Shown: positions 33,566-42,255 of the stretch, piece by piece
Position numbering within the stretch: position 1 is the stretch's first letter
How the letters are laid out: each line of letters opens with the position of its first letter
NCBI RefSeq assembly: GCF_052118845.1
Contig: NZ_JBQKGJ010000006.1
Coordinates: forward strand, 62,001 to 126,000
Reading direction: 5' to 3'
DNA from: Bilifractor sp002394235
Lineage (GTDB): Bacteria > Bacillota > Clostridia > Lachnospirales > Lachnospiraceae
DNA length: 64,000 nucleotides
Made by a program: the position numbers and the translations under genes
The notes under the pieces: model-generated
Databases searched by the model: none
What the model was told of the DNA's origin: nothing
What the model saw: the letters and a program-made list of their open reading frames with translations, nothing else

Positions 33566-36500
33566 TTGAATAATAATGAAAATGAAGGAAAGATTGTAAA
33601 CGATAAGATAGAAAAGACAGCGAAGGCGGAGGAATCCAAAACCTCGAGAGGAGACAGTGCGGCAAAGGGAGAGAAGGAAGCAAAACCGGTAAAGAAAAAG
33701 AAAAGGCTGATCGCTGTTTTTCACCCGCAGAATGCAACCAGTAAAGAGGGCAAGAGCTTCCATCAGGTCATGGATAAGGATAAAAAGAAGAAGACCAGAG
33801 AGAAGACCGGAAGAACAGATGGTGCCGCCGGTCGCGTGGAAGGCTCCCGACGCGGTGTGATGCAGGAGAGCAGCCGCGGTGGACGCCCTGTCGGCAACCG
33901 TGCGTCTGCCGGAACTCCCATTGTGAAGGTGCCGAGACCGCATCCGGTTATCCGGACCGAGGAGGCTCCGAAACCTGCTCCGGCGGAAACAAAGAAGAGT
34001 GCTGTCAGAAACACTCCTGTGACAGAGGCGGCAAAGCCGGAAGCAGCTGCTGAGACTATCGGAGCTGAGACGGCTTCTGCTAAGCCGGCTGCTGCGGAAT
34101 CAGCAAAGATCAATTCATCCGCTGCGGGAATGGCGGAAAAGAGCTCTTCGGCGGGCACGGCTACAGAAATGAAAGTGTCGAATGGAAAGAACGGGGCATC
34201 ACAGAGTGAGGCAACGGCAGCTGAGAAGAGTGAGCATGAGACAGCATCTCAGGAGAGACCGGCTGCCGGAACAGCATCTGCTGCCGCTGGCGAGAGTTCG
34301 GAACGGCAGAACCAGGACATCAGAAACGATGCGGACCGGAATGGCGGCGGCCAGAGCAGAAGCTATGGAGACCGCACCAACGGCCAGGGCAGAAGCTATG
34401 GAGACCGCAATAACGGCCAGGGCAGAGGCTATGGAGACCGCAATAACGGCCAGGGCAGAAGCTATGGAGACCGCAATAACGGCGGCCAGGGCAGAAGCTA
34501 TGGAGACCGCAATAACGGCGGCCAGGGCAGAAGCTACGGGGACCGCAATAACGGCGGTCAGGGCAGAAGCTACGGAGACCGCAATAACAGCGGCCAGGGC
34601 AGAAGCTACGGAGACCGCAATAACGGCGGTCAGGGCAGAAGCTACGGAGACCGCAATAATGGCGGTCAGGGCAGAAGCTATGGAGACCGCAATAACGGCG
34701 GTCAGGGCAGAAGACCGTTTGGCGACCGCAACAACCGTCCGGGATTCGGAGGAAGCAGACCTGGTTTTGGAGGAAACAGACCTGGGTTCGGCGGTAAGGA
34801 CGCAGAAGAGGGAAATCGTTTCCCGGGACACTCCAGAGGACAGCACAGTGATCACAAGGTCGGTCAGGGCGCTGCGATGGATATGGGGCTCAAGAAGCCG
34901 TCGAGAGATGGTGCCGGACACAATAAGGATAAAGACAAGAACAAGAATGATCTTCGCGGCAACAAATACACGAGCGACAGAGGAAATGGACGCAACAACA
35001 GACATCTGATCCCGAAGGCACTGCAGAGACCGGTGCATAAGAAAGAGGAGAAGAAGGAAGAAAAGGTGACAGAAATCAAGATCCCGGAGAAAGTTACCAT
35101 CCGCGAGCTTGCGGATAAGATGAAGATGCAGCCCTCCGTCATCGTTAAAGATCTCTTCATGAAGGGTGAGATGTATACCGTTAACCAGGAGGTCGATTAC
35201 GAAAAGGCAGAGGAGATTGCGATGACATATGATATTCTCTGTGAGCCGGAAGAGAAGGTGGATGTCATTGCCGAGATGCTGAAAGAGGATGAAGAGGATG
35301 AAAGCAAGATGATTCCCCGTCCTCCGGTAGTCTGTGTCATGGGACATGTCGATCATGGTAAAACATCTCTGCTCGATGCGATCCGCCACGCACATGTGAC
35401 TTCAAAGGAAGCCGGCGGAATCACACAGAATATCGGCGCATATGTCGTTAATATCAACAACAAGAAGATCACCTTCCTGGATACGCCGGGCCATGAAGCG
35501 TTTACGGCGATGCGGCTTCGTGGAGCTCAGTCCACGGATATCGCGGTACTTGTCGTGGCGGCGGATGACGGTGTTATGCCGCAGACCATCGAAGCAATCA
35601 ACCACGCGAAGGCTGCCGGCGTTGAAATTATCGTTGCGATAAACAAGATCGACAAGCCGGGAGCAAATGTCGACCGGGTAAAACAGGAACTCACAGAGTA
35701 TGGACTGATTGCAAGTGACTGGGGCGGTCAGACGGAGATGGTCGAGGTTTCCGCGAAGACCGGAGTTGGTCTTGATGATCTTCTGGAGACAATTCTCCTT
35801 ACGGCGGATATCATGGAACTGAAGGCGAATCCGGACCGTCTCGCGAGAGGTCTGGTACTTGAGGCGAAGCTGGATAAGGGCAAGGGACCGGTAGCGAACC
35901 TTCTCGTTCAGAAGGGAACCCTTCATGTCGGCGATTATATTGCCTGCGGCGCATGCTCGGGAAAAGTCCGTGCTATGACGGATGAGAACGGAAAACGTGT
36001 AAAAACAGCAGGCCCGTCCACCCCGGTTGAGGTGCAGGGACTTGACGGTGTTCCGGATGCGGGCGAGACGCTGGTAGCTATGGAGACAGACAAGGAGGCG
36101 AAGAATTTTGCCGCAACCTTTACCGCCGAGCACAAGAATCAGCTTCTGGAGGAGACCAAGTCCAGGATGTCTCTGGATGATCTCTTCAGCCAGATTCAGG
36201 ACGGCTCTGTCAAGGAGCTTGAGCTTGTTATCAAGGCGGATGTACAGGGATCGGTAGAGGCTATTCGTCAGTCCCTGCTCAAGCTTTCCAACGATGAAGT
36301 AGTTGTAAAGATCATTCACGCCGGAGTCGGCGCGATCAATGAGTCTGATGTCACACTTGCGGCGGCATCAAACGCGATCGTGATTGGATTTAATGTTCGT
36401 CCGGACGCTAACGCGAAAGCCCTGGCAGAACAGGAAAAAGTAGATGTGCGTCTGTATAAGGTAATCTATCAGGCAATTGATGATATCGAAGCAGCGATGA

Positions 36501-36817
36501 AGGGAATGCTGGAGCCGATTTACGAGGAGAAGGTCATCGGTCATGCCGAGGTACGCCAGCTCTTCAAGGCATCCGGAGTCGGAACCATTGCCGGAAGTTA
36601 TGTCCTCGATGGAATCGTACAGAGAGGGTGCAAGGTTCGCATCAGCCGCGGAGACAAGCAGATTTTCGAGGGAGACCTCGCAAGTCTGAAGCGTTTCAAG
36701 GACGATGTCAAGGAAGTCAAGGCCGGCTATGAGTGCGGTCTGGTGTTTGACGGCTTCAATGAGGTCAGGGAAGGCGACCAGGTTGAGGCATATGCTATGG
36801 TCGAGGTGCCGCGTTGA
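33566..36817 (+). CDS. infB: Translation initiation factor IF-2
   Basis: GTPase placing initiator tRNA on the ribosome. The first ~500 residues are low-complexity: Lys/Ala/Glu-rich, then about ten YGDRNNGGQGRS-type repeats. The conserved part starts near 515 with the IF2N domain (TIRELADKMKMQPSVIVKDLF), followed by the G domain: GHVDHGKTSLL (G1, near 592), DTPGHEAF (G3), NKIDKP (G4), and then domains II-IV. Start TTG 33566 after GAGGTAAG. The stop overlaps the rbfA TTG start by 4 bp. 1083 residues is long for the family because of the N-terminus. Confidence 0.97.
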   Translation: MNNNENEGKIVNDKIEKTAKAEESKTSRGDSAAKGEKEAKPVKKKKRLIAVFHPQNATSKEGKSFHQVMDKDKKKKTREKTGRTDGAAGRVEGSRRGVMQESSRGGRPVGNRASAGTPIVKVPRPHPVIRTEEAPKPAPAETKKSAVRNTPVTEAAKPEAAAETIGAETASAKPAAAESAKINSSAAGMAEKSSSAGTATEMKVSNGKNGASQSEATAAEKSEHETASQERPAAGTASAAAGESSERQNQDIRNDADRNGGGQSRSYGDRTNGQGRSYGDRNNGQGRGYGDRNNGQGRSYGDRNNGGQGRSYGDRNNGGQGRSYGDRNNGGQGRSYGDRNNSGQGRSYGDRNNGGQGRSYGDRNNGGQGRSYGDRNNGGQGRRPFGDRNNRPGFGGSRPGFGGNRPGFGGKDAEEGNRFPGHSRGQHSDHKVGQGAAMDMGLKKPSRDGAGHNKDKDKNKNDLRGNKYTSDRGNGRNNRHLIPKALQRPVHKKEEKKEEKVTEIKIPEKVTIRELADKMKMQPSVIVKDLFMKGEMYTVNQEVDYEKAEEIAMTYDILCEPEEKVDVIAEMLKEDEEDESKMIPRPPVVCVMGHVDHGKTSLLDAIRHAHVTSKEAGGITQNIGAYVVNINNKKITFLDTPGHEAFTAMRLRGAQSTDIAVLVVAADDGVMPQTIEAINHAKAAGVEIIVAINKIDKPGANVDRVKQELTEYGLIASDWGGQTEMVEVSAKTGVGLDDLLETILLTADIMELKANPDRLARGLVLEAKLDKGKGPVANLLVQKGTLHVGDYIACGACSGKVRAMTDENGKRVKTAGPSTPVEVQGLDGVPDAGETLVAMETDKEAKNFAATFTAEHKNQLLEETKSRMSLDDLFSQIQDGSVKELELVIKADVQGSVEAIRQSLLKLSNDEVVVKIIHAGVGAINESDVTLAAASNAIVIGFNVRPDANAKALAEQEKVDVRLYKVIYQAIDDIEAAMKGMLEPIYEEKVIGHAEVRQLFKASGVGTIAGSYVLDGIVQRGCKVRISRGDKQIFEGDLASLKRFKDDVKEVKAGYECGLVFDGFNEVREGDQVEAYAMVEVPR
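34348..34735 (+). repeat. 36-bp minisatellite inside infB
   Basis: Ten near-identical units (33 or 36 bp) encoding GRSYGDRNNGGQ-type dodecamers plus an eleventh variant (RRPFGDRNN). Unit differences are mostly synonymous third-base changes, so the protein repeat is selected or recently homogenised. Confidence 0.95.
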
Positions 36818-37197
36818 GAAAAAACAGTGTCAAGAACATAAGAATTAATGAATCAGTAAAGGAAGAACTGAGCAATATCATCCGAAATGAAGTGAAAGAT
36901 CCGCGGATCGCTCCGGTTGTTTCCGTTACGGAAGCTATCGTGGCGACAGACCTGAAAAACTGCAAGGTCATGATCAGCGTTCTGGGGGATGAGAAGGCGA
37001 AGGAGGATACGATGGAGGGACTGAGAAGTTCCTCCGGTTTCATCCGCCATATGCTTGCGGTGAATCTGAATCTGAGAAATACGCCTGAACTTCATTTTAA
37101 GCTCGACGAATCGATAGAATATGGTGTCGAGATGTCAAAACGGATTGATGAGGTCATGGAACAGGATCGAAGAGGAAAGCATGCAGAGGAAAATTGA
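36814..37197 (+). CDS. rbfA: Ribosome-binding factor A
   Basis: Late 30S maturation factor with a KH fold. 127 residues: RINESVKEELSNIIRNEVKDPRI near the start, VSVTEAIVATDLKNCKVMISVLGD, then FIRHMLAVNLNLRNTPELHFKLDESIEYG, all typical. Start TTG 36814 overlaps the infB stop by 4 bp. Confidence 0.96.
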   Translation: MRKNSVKNIRINESVKEELSNIIRNEVKDPRIAPVVSVTEAIVATDLKNCKVMISVLGDEKAKEDTMEGLRSSSGFIRHMLAVNLNLRNTPELHFKLDESIEYGVEMSKRIDEVMEQDRRGKHAEEN

Positions 37198-38131
37198 GGA
37201 ATTTTTAAAAGATGTAAATACAGTCGCGATTGCGGGACACGTTAACCCGGATGGCGACTGCGTCGGGTCGTGCATGGGTATGTACCTGTATTTGCGTGAT
37301 AATTATCCGGAGATCAGCGCGGACGTATATCTCGAAAAGCCCCGCAGTTCCTTTGACATGATCGAGGATATTGACAAGGCGAGACAGGTCTGCTCTGCAA
37401 TCCGGTATGATTTGCTGATTCTTCTGGATATCAGCAGTCAGGACAGGATCGGTGTTGCCGGAGCTCTGCTGAAGACTGCAGACCGCGTTCTCTGTCTGGA
37501 TCACCACAAGACGAACCGTGACCACTACACCTGGTTGTTTAATTATCCGGATCTCAGCTCCACCTGTGAGGTTGTCTGGAATTTTCTGGATCCGGAGAAA
37601 ATCGGGGAGAAGTGCGCAGAGGCATTGTACATGGGCATTGTTCATGACACAGGGGTTTTCCAGTACTCCTGTACGTCACCCCGCACGATGCGAATCGCCG
37701 CGTCTCTGATGGAGAAGGGAATCCCGTTCAGCAGAATTGTAGACAGTACATATTATGAGAAAACCTTTATTCAGAATCAACTCCTCGGAAGAGCGCTTAT
37801 GGAAAGCTTCCTTATGTTTGGCGGGAAAATGATTGTCTCCTGCATCCGCAAGAAAGACATGGACTTCTACAATGTCTTGCCGGCGGACATGGACGGAATC
37901 GTGAGCCAGATGAGAAACACGGCGGGCGTAGAGGTTTCTGTTTTCATGTATGAGCTGGAAACCGGAAAATGGAAGGTTTCTCTGCGCTCCGTAGATAAAG
38001 TGGATGTGAGTGTTGTTGCGCAGATTTACGGCGGCGGCGGGCATGCGCGCGCGGCAGGCGTGACGATGCAGGGATCCTGTTACGATGTTGTCAATAATCT
38101 GACCTTGTATCTGGAAAAAGAACTCGTCTGA
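37181..38131 (+). CDS. DHH-family phosphoesterase (NrnA-like)
   Basis: Predicted to degrade nanoRNAs and/or 3'-phosphoadenosine 5'-phosphate. It has the DHH motifs GHVNPDGDCVGS near 20, LLDISSQDR near 79, the signature DHHKTN near 107 and MGIVHDTGVFQYS near 150, then a DHHA1 domain with GGGGHARAAG near 290. 316 residues. The start ATG 37181 lies inside the end of rbfA after AGAGGAAAG; the earlier in-frame ATG at 37121 has no RBS. This position between rbfA and truB is common in Firmicutes. Confidence 0.9.
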   Translation: MQRKIEEFLKDVNTVAIAGHVNPDGDCVGSCMGMYLYLRDNYPEISADVYLEKPRSSFDMIEDIDKARQVCSAIRYDLLILLDISSQDRIGVAGALLKTADRVLCLDHHKTNRDHYTWLFNYPDLSSTCEVVWNFLDPEKIGEKCAEALYMGIVHDTGVFQYSCTSPRTMRIAASLMEKGIPFSRIVDSTYYEKTFIQNQLLGRALMESFLMFGGKMIVSCIRKKDMDFYNVLPADMDGIVSQMRNTAGVEVSVFMYELETGKWKVSLRSVDKVDVSVVAQIYGGGGHARAAGVTMQGSCYDVVNNLTLYLEKELV

Positions 38132-38146
38132 CCGGTCGGACGGACT

Positions 38147-38240
38147 GGACATCAGCAGAGAAAACATCTGTTCGATCAAACAGATTGGACATCAGCAGAG
38201 AAAACATCTGTTCGATCGAACGGGTTGGACATCAGCAGGG
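38147..38240 (+). repeat. 2.4 copies of a 40-bp tandem repeat before truB
   Basis: Units begin GGACATCAGCAG at 38147, 38187 and 38227. The third, partial unit carries the variant CAGCAGGGAGAACA that forms the truB ribosome binding site. Confidence 0.9.
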
Positions 38241-38246
38241 AGAACA

Positions 38247-39266
38247 ATGAAAAACGGAGTCATTAACATATACAAGGAGAAGGGCTATACCTCCTTCGAT
38301 GTTGTCGCGAAGCTCAGAGGCATCCTGCATCAGAGGAAGATCGGTCATACGGGTACGTTGGATCCGGACGCTGAAGGCGTCCTTCCGGTCTGTGTGGGAA
38401 AGGCCACTGGCCTCGTGGAGCTTCTGACCGATGAGACGAAGACATATGAGGCAGTGCTTTTGCTTGGAAAGGACACCGACACGCAGGATATCAGCGGAGA
38501 GGTACTGTCCGAGCATGCGGTGACCTGCGATAAGAAGGATCTGGAGAATTGCCTCAAATCCTTTGAGGGCGCACAGATGCAGATTCCGCCGATGTACTCC
38601 GCTCTGAAGGTTAATGGGAGGAAGCTGTACGAGCTTGCCAGAGAGGGAAAGACGGTGGAGAGAAAGGCCCGGCCGGTTCATTTCTATGAAATCCATCTGC
38701 TTTCCTGCAATCTGCCGAGAGCGGTTATCCGTGTAACCTGCTCGAAGGGCACCTATATCCGGACGCTCTGCCATGACATCGGGGAAAGGCTGGGCTGCGG
38801 AGGCTGCATGGAAGCACTCACCCGGGTCCGCGTCGGACAGTTTCACATTGAGGATTCGCTTCGCCTTTCCGAGGTCGCCCGGCTGACCGGAGAGGGGAGA
38901 TGGAAGGATATCCTGATTCCGGTATACCGGCTGTTTGATTATCCTTTGATCCGCACTTCAGGTGAGGCAGACCGGCTTGCGCATAACGGCAACCGGATCC
39001 CCGAAGAGGGATACCGCGTGATACAGGACAAGGACCTGGTTTCGGAGGATGGAGTCCGTGTTGTAGATGACAGGGACGGGCATCCGGAGACCGGATTTCA
39101 GGTCGGGAGAGCTACAGGTCAGTCCGCAGAAGAGAAACGGCGGGTGAGGCTTTTTGATTCTGAAGGCGTTTTTATCGGAATTTATGAATCTGCGGCACCT
39201 GGCGGTTTACTGAAGCCGGTCAGGATGTTCTATGACCCGGATGATGAATGCAGAGTTAAAATTTGA
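38247..39266 (+). CDS. truB: tRNA pseudouridine-55 synthase TruB
   Basis: Isomerises U55 in the T-loop of tRNAs. The catalytic motif HTGTLDPDAEGVLPV carries the Asp nucleophile near residue 39; other family segments are YEAVLLLGKDTDTQD and IRTLCHDIGERLGCGG. 339 residues; longer than the ~300 usual, with a divergent C-terminal ~100 residues. ATG 38247 follows GGGAG in the last tandem-repeat unit. ribF follows after 12 bp. Confidence 0.94.
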   Translation: MKNGVINIYKEKGYTSFDVVAKLRGILHQRKIGHTGTLDPDAEGVLPVCVGKATGLVELLTDETKTYEAVLLLGKDTDTQDISGEVLSEHAVTCDKKDLENCLKSFEGAQMQIPPMYSALKVNGRKLYELAREGKTVERKARPVHFYEIHLLSCNLPRAVIRVTCSKGTYIRTLCHDIGERLGCGGCMEALTRVRVGQFHIEDSLRLSEVARLTGEGRWKDILIPVYRLFDYPLIRTSGEADRLAHNGNRIPEEGYRVIQDKDLVSEDGVRVVDDRDGHPETGFQVGRATGQSAEEKRRVRLFDSEGVFIGIYESAAPGGLLKPVRMFYDPDDECRVKI

Positions 39267-39278
39267 GGAGCGTCAGCT

Positions 39279-40205
39279 TTGGAATATATACAGGAAGTGG
39301 AAAAATATACCGGCGCAGAGCGCTGCGTCATTACGCTTGGAAAATTTGACGGCGTTCATAAGGGCCACCGGAAGCTGATCGCCCGGGTAAAGGAAATTGC
39401 CCGCGCGCACGGATGGAAGACTGCTGTCTTTACCTTTCAGGTGTCGCCCCAGGTATGCATGGGAGCACGCCGGCCGAAGATGCTGATGACAAATGAAGAG
39501 CGAAGGGAGATCCTCAGGGAGCTGGATGTGGATCTTTTGTTTGAGTGCAGGTTTACAGAAAGAATGCGCAGCATGGATCCGGAGGATTTTGTCCGTGAGA
39601 TTCTGCTGGACAGGCTTCATGTGTCGGCAGTCGTCATGGGAACGGACTTCCATTTCGGGAAAGACCGGAAGGGAGATTCGGAACTGATGAAGCAGATGGG
39701 AGAGAAGTACGGATTCCTGGTAGAGGTGCTTCCGAAGGAGAAATATCACGGCAAGGAGATCAGCAGCAGCTATATTCGGGAGGAACTGGCGCTGGGCCAT
39801 ATGGAGAAAATCACCAGGCTGCTCGGACAGCCATACTTCATCACGGGAAAGATTGTGCATGGCAGACATCTCGGACATTCCCTCGGATTTCCCACCATCA
39901 ATCAGATTCCGGATCCTGTAAAGATGACTCCTCCCCGAGGCGTCTACTATTCCAGAACCCTGGTGGCTGGCAGGTGGTATCAGGGAATCTCAAACATCGG
40001 AATCAAGCCGACTGTCGGCGGCACAGCGGTCGGACTGGAGACATATCTGTTTGACTGTACATTGGATCTGTACGGCCAGGAAGCTAGAGTAGAGCTCCTG
40101 TCCTTCCGGAGACCGGAAGAAAAATTTTCGGACATCAATGAGCTGAAGGAGCAGATGGACCGCGATATCCAGGCGGCAGACAACTATTTTTCCAGAGAAG
40201 AATGA
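39279..40205 (+). CDS. ribF: Bifunctional riboflavin kinase / FAD synthetase RibF
   Basis: Makes FMN and FAD from riboflavin. N-terminal nucleotidyltransferase part: GKFDGVHKGHRKLI near residue 22, TDFHFGKDRKGD near 125, and SSYIREEL; C-terminal kinase part: HGRHLGHSLGFPTIN near 195, PPRGVYYS and GIKPTVGG. 308 residues is normal. Start TTG 39279, 8 nt after GAGGAG. Last gene of the long operon. Confidence 0.95.
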   Translation: MEYIQEVEKYTGAERCVITLGKFDGVHKGHRKLIARVKEIARAHGWKTAVFTFQVSPQVCMGARRPKMLMTNEERREILRELDVDLLFECRFTERMRSMDPEDFVREILLDRLHVSAVVMGTDFHFGKDRKGDSELMKQMGEKYGFLVEVLPKEKYHGKEISSSYIREELALGHMEKITRLLGQPYFITGKIVHGRHLGHSLGFPTINQIPDPVKMTPPRGVYYSRTLVAGRWYQGISNIGIKPTVGGTAVGLETYLFDCTLDLYGQEARVELLSFRRPEEKFSDINELKEQMDRDIQAADNYFSREE

Positions 40206-40299
40206 AAATCGCCAGGAGAATAAAATCACCAGGAGAATAAAATCACCAGGAGAATAAAATCACCAGGAGAATAAAATCACCAGAAGAATAAAAATCACC
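40205..40299 (+). repeat. Five 17-bp tandem repeats after ribF
   Basis: The unit AAAATCACCAGGAGAAT occurs five times with small changes, starting at the last base of the ribF stop codon, plus a partial sixth. The rest of the gap to 40557 carries only the yerC promoter region. Confidence 0.92.
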
Positions 40300-40437
40300 G
40301 CGCGCTGAAAATATGCAATCGCGGTCACACCGGTTGCGTTGAAACAGCGAAACAGATTCCTGCCCCAGGATTTTCTCAATTTTTTTCAGGGCAGCCGTTA
40401 TCAGGCTTTGTATGCGCCTTGCGAAAAGGAGCTGTTC

Positions 40438-40466
40438 TTGACTGCGGTACACTAAAGTGGTAACAT
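40438..40466 (+). promoter_or_regulatory. Promoter of yerC
   Basis: TTGACT (40438-40443), 17-bp spacer, TAACAT (40461-40466). Confidence 0.55.
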
Positions 40467-40484
40467 GATTTTAGCAGTCACTTT

Positions 40485-40508
40485 GATACTGTGAAATTGT
40501 GAAGTATC
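40485..40508 (+). promoter_or_regulatory. Inverted repeat in the yerC leader
   Basis: GATACT / AGTATC separated by 12 bp, 20 bp after the -10 and 50 bp before the gene; possible operator, perhaps for YerC itself (inference). Confidence 0.4.
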
Positions 40509-40557
40509 AGAGATACATTGGTTTCGTGACGAAATAATAATTTTGGGAGCAGAGAAA

Positions 40558-40884
40558 ATGAGCAAAGATATTCATACGGAAGAGGTGGATCAGCTGTTTC
40601 AGGCCATTCTGACGCTGCATACGCTGGATGAATGCTACACCTTCTTTGAGGATGCGTGCACGATCAATGAAATCCTTTCCCTCTCACAGCGCTTTGAGGT
40701 CGCAAAGATGCTGAGAGAGAAGAAGACGTATCTCGACATTTCCAGAAAAACGGGCGCCTCGACGGCAACAATCAGCCGTGTGAACCGTTCACTGATCTAT
40801 GGAAATGACGGTTATGAGATGGTTTTGAAGAGAATGGGAATCGAAAAGCCGGCGGATTCGGAAGAAGCCGGTGGAGAAAGCTGA
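40558..40884 (+). CDS. yerC: TrpR-like regulator YerC/YecD family
   Basis: Small helix-turn-helix protein. 108 residues with the family's DACTINEILSLSQRFEVAKML and the recognition helix TGASTATISRVNRSLIYG, related to TrpR. Target and ligand are unknown here. The start ATG 40558 follows GGGAG by 8 nt. It has its own promoter and a strong terminator, so it is monocistronic. Confidence 0.88.
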   Translation: MSKDIHTEEVDQLFQAILTLHTLDECYTFFEDACTINEILSLSQRFEVAKMLREKKTYLDISRKTGASTATISRVNRSLIYGNDGYEMVLKRMGIEKPADSEEAGGES

Positions 40885-40914
40885 CAAATATCCAGAACGC
40901 ACGTACAAAGAAGT

Positions 40915-40962
40915 ACCGGGTACCGATCCATGATGAAGAGGATCAGTACCCGGTCTTCTTTT
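40915..40962 (+). terminator. Terminator of yerC
   Basis: ACCGGGTAC.GATCC / GGATC.GTACCCGGT stem (one mismatch) followed by a T-rich tract. Confidence 0.85.
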
Positions 40963-41137
40963 ATGCCATCCGATAGCGCAGTGCCAGATCTGAGGCAGTG
41001 CTCATGATCTGACGTAGTGTCTATCATTGGAAGACGGTGATTTTCCGCATGCGATAATAACCACCATGCGGATACATTGTTCGACAAATTGTACAAGCTA
41101 CGGCTTACATCGTGCCGGGGCTCTCACAATTCTACAG

Positions 41138-42115
41138 TTATTTATGAAGCTCCCGGATGGAAGGAAGCTGAGCTAGAATGACCCCGGTGAATACGAAGAC
41201 ACATCCGGTCAGTTCCTTCGGTGACATGGAATCGCCGAGGACGATCCAGCCGGATATGGCGGAGATGACCGATTCCAGGCTCATCAGAAGTGAGGCAAGT
41301 GTCGGATTGAGGCCCCGCTGTCCGATGATCTGAAGGGTGTAGGCTACTCCGGAGGAAAGAATTCCCGCATAGAGGATAGGCCAGATACACTGTGCGATGG
41401 AGGATATGTCAGGAGTCTCCAGAAGAAAGGCAGGGAACACAGAAAGTGTTCCGGATACCAGAAACTGAATACAGGAGAGCTGGATTCCGTTCACGCGTGG
41501 AATGAAATGGTCCACCGTCAGGATGTGCATGGCAAACATACAGGAAGAACACAGCGTAAGAAGATCACCGCGGTTCACGGAAAATCCTCCCCGGATACTG
41601 AGAAGATAGAATCCGATGACAGCGAGGGCAACCGAAATCCAGACCAGAGGCGGACACTTTTTGTGCAGGAACAGCCCGAAGATCGGCACAAGAATAATGT
41701 ACAGGGCAGTGATGAACCCGCTCTTTCCTGCGGTTGTGTATTCGAGGCCTGCCTGCTGAAAGCCGCCTGCAAGAAAGAGAAGAATGCCGCACACGATGCC
41801 GCAGACACGGAGATCCCGGGTCCGTGATTTCTTCGGACGCATCCCGGGAATCGAAGCGCCGGTGTAGTTCGGAGCTAATGGATCTTTCTTTCCCACCAGA
41901 ATTGCGACCGGAAGCAGAACGAAAGCGCCAACGTAGAATCTGCAGAAATTATAGGTGAAGGGCGAGATGCTCTTCGCGGCAATGCTCTGCGCCACAAAGG
42001 TGGTGCCCCAGATGAGCGCAGCCAGAAGGAGCAGCAGGGAGTGCCGTATTTTCAGGGAATCCCTGGTACGGCAAAGGGCGGCTCTTTTATTCCTTGACGG
42101 GGTATCTGATGACAT
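41138..42115 (-). CDS. EamA/DMT-family membrane exporter
   Basis: Drug/metabolite-type transporter of unknown substrate. 325 residues with about ten membrane helices in two EamA halves; first half LLLLLAALIWGTTFVAQSIA...SPFTYNFCRFYVGAFVLLP, second half with SLESVISAISGWIVLGDSMSPKELTGCVFVFTGV. A ~25-residue basic loop (about 83-103) sits between helices 2 and 3. Divergent from hisH; no obvious promoter was found for it. Confidence 0.85.
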   Translation of the reverse strand: MSSDTPSRNKRAALCRTRDSLKIRHSLLLLLAALIWGTTFVAQSIAAKSISPFTYNFCRFYVGAFVLLPVAILVGKKDPLAPNYTGASIPGMRPKKSRTRDLRVCGIVCGILLFLAGGFQQAGLEYTTAGKSGFITALYIILVPIFGLFLHKKCPPLVWISVALAVIGFYLLSIRGGFSVNRGDLLTLCSSCMFAMHILTVDHFIPRVNGIQLSCIQFLVSGTLSVFPAFLLETPDISSIAQCIWPILYAGILSSGVAYTLQIIGQRGLNPTLASLLMSLESVISAISGWIVLGDSMSPKELTGCVFVFTGVILAQLPSIRELHK

Positions 42116-42181
42116 ATGAAAACCTCTTGTATTCGTGAAAAAAATAAGTTACGATGTAATTTGTCCTGAAAGAAGGTCACG

Positions 42182-42211
42182 CAGCCGGCAGGAAAAGCCG
42201 GCCTGCGGCTG
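42182..42211. promoter_or_regulatory. GC-rich hairpin between the DMT gene and hisH
   Basis: CAGCC.GCAGG / CCTGC.GGCTG stem with one bulge, in the divergent intergenic region; no T-run on either strand. Confidence 0.4.
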
Positions 42212-42255
42212 ACAGACTTAATCATCATAGCATCTGAAAATGGAGAATTCAAGGA

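Noticed and set aside
34348..34735. CRISPR array
   Set aside because: Units are contiguous, without unique spacers, and lie in the infB coding frame.
34182..35395. Repetitive open frames on both strands across infB
   Set aside because: They arise because the 36-bp unit is a multiple of three and stays open in several frames; infB is clearly the real gene.
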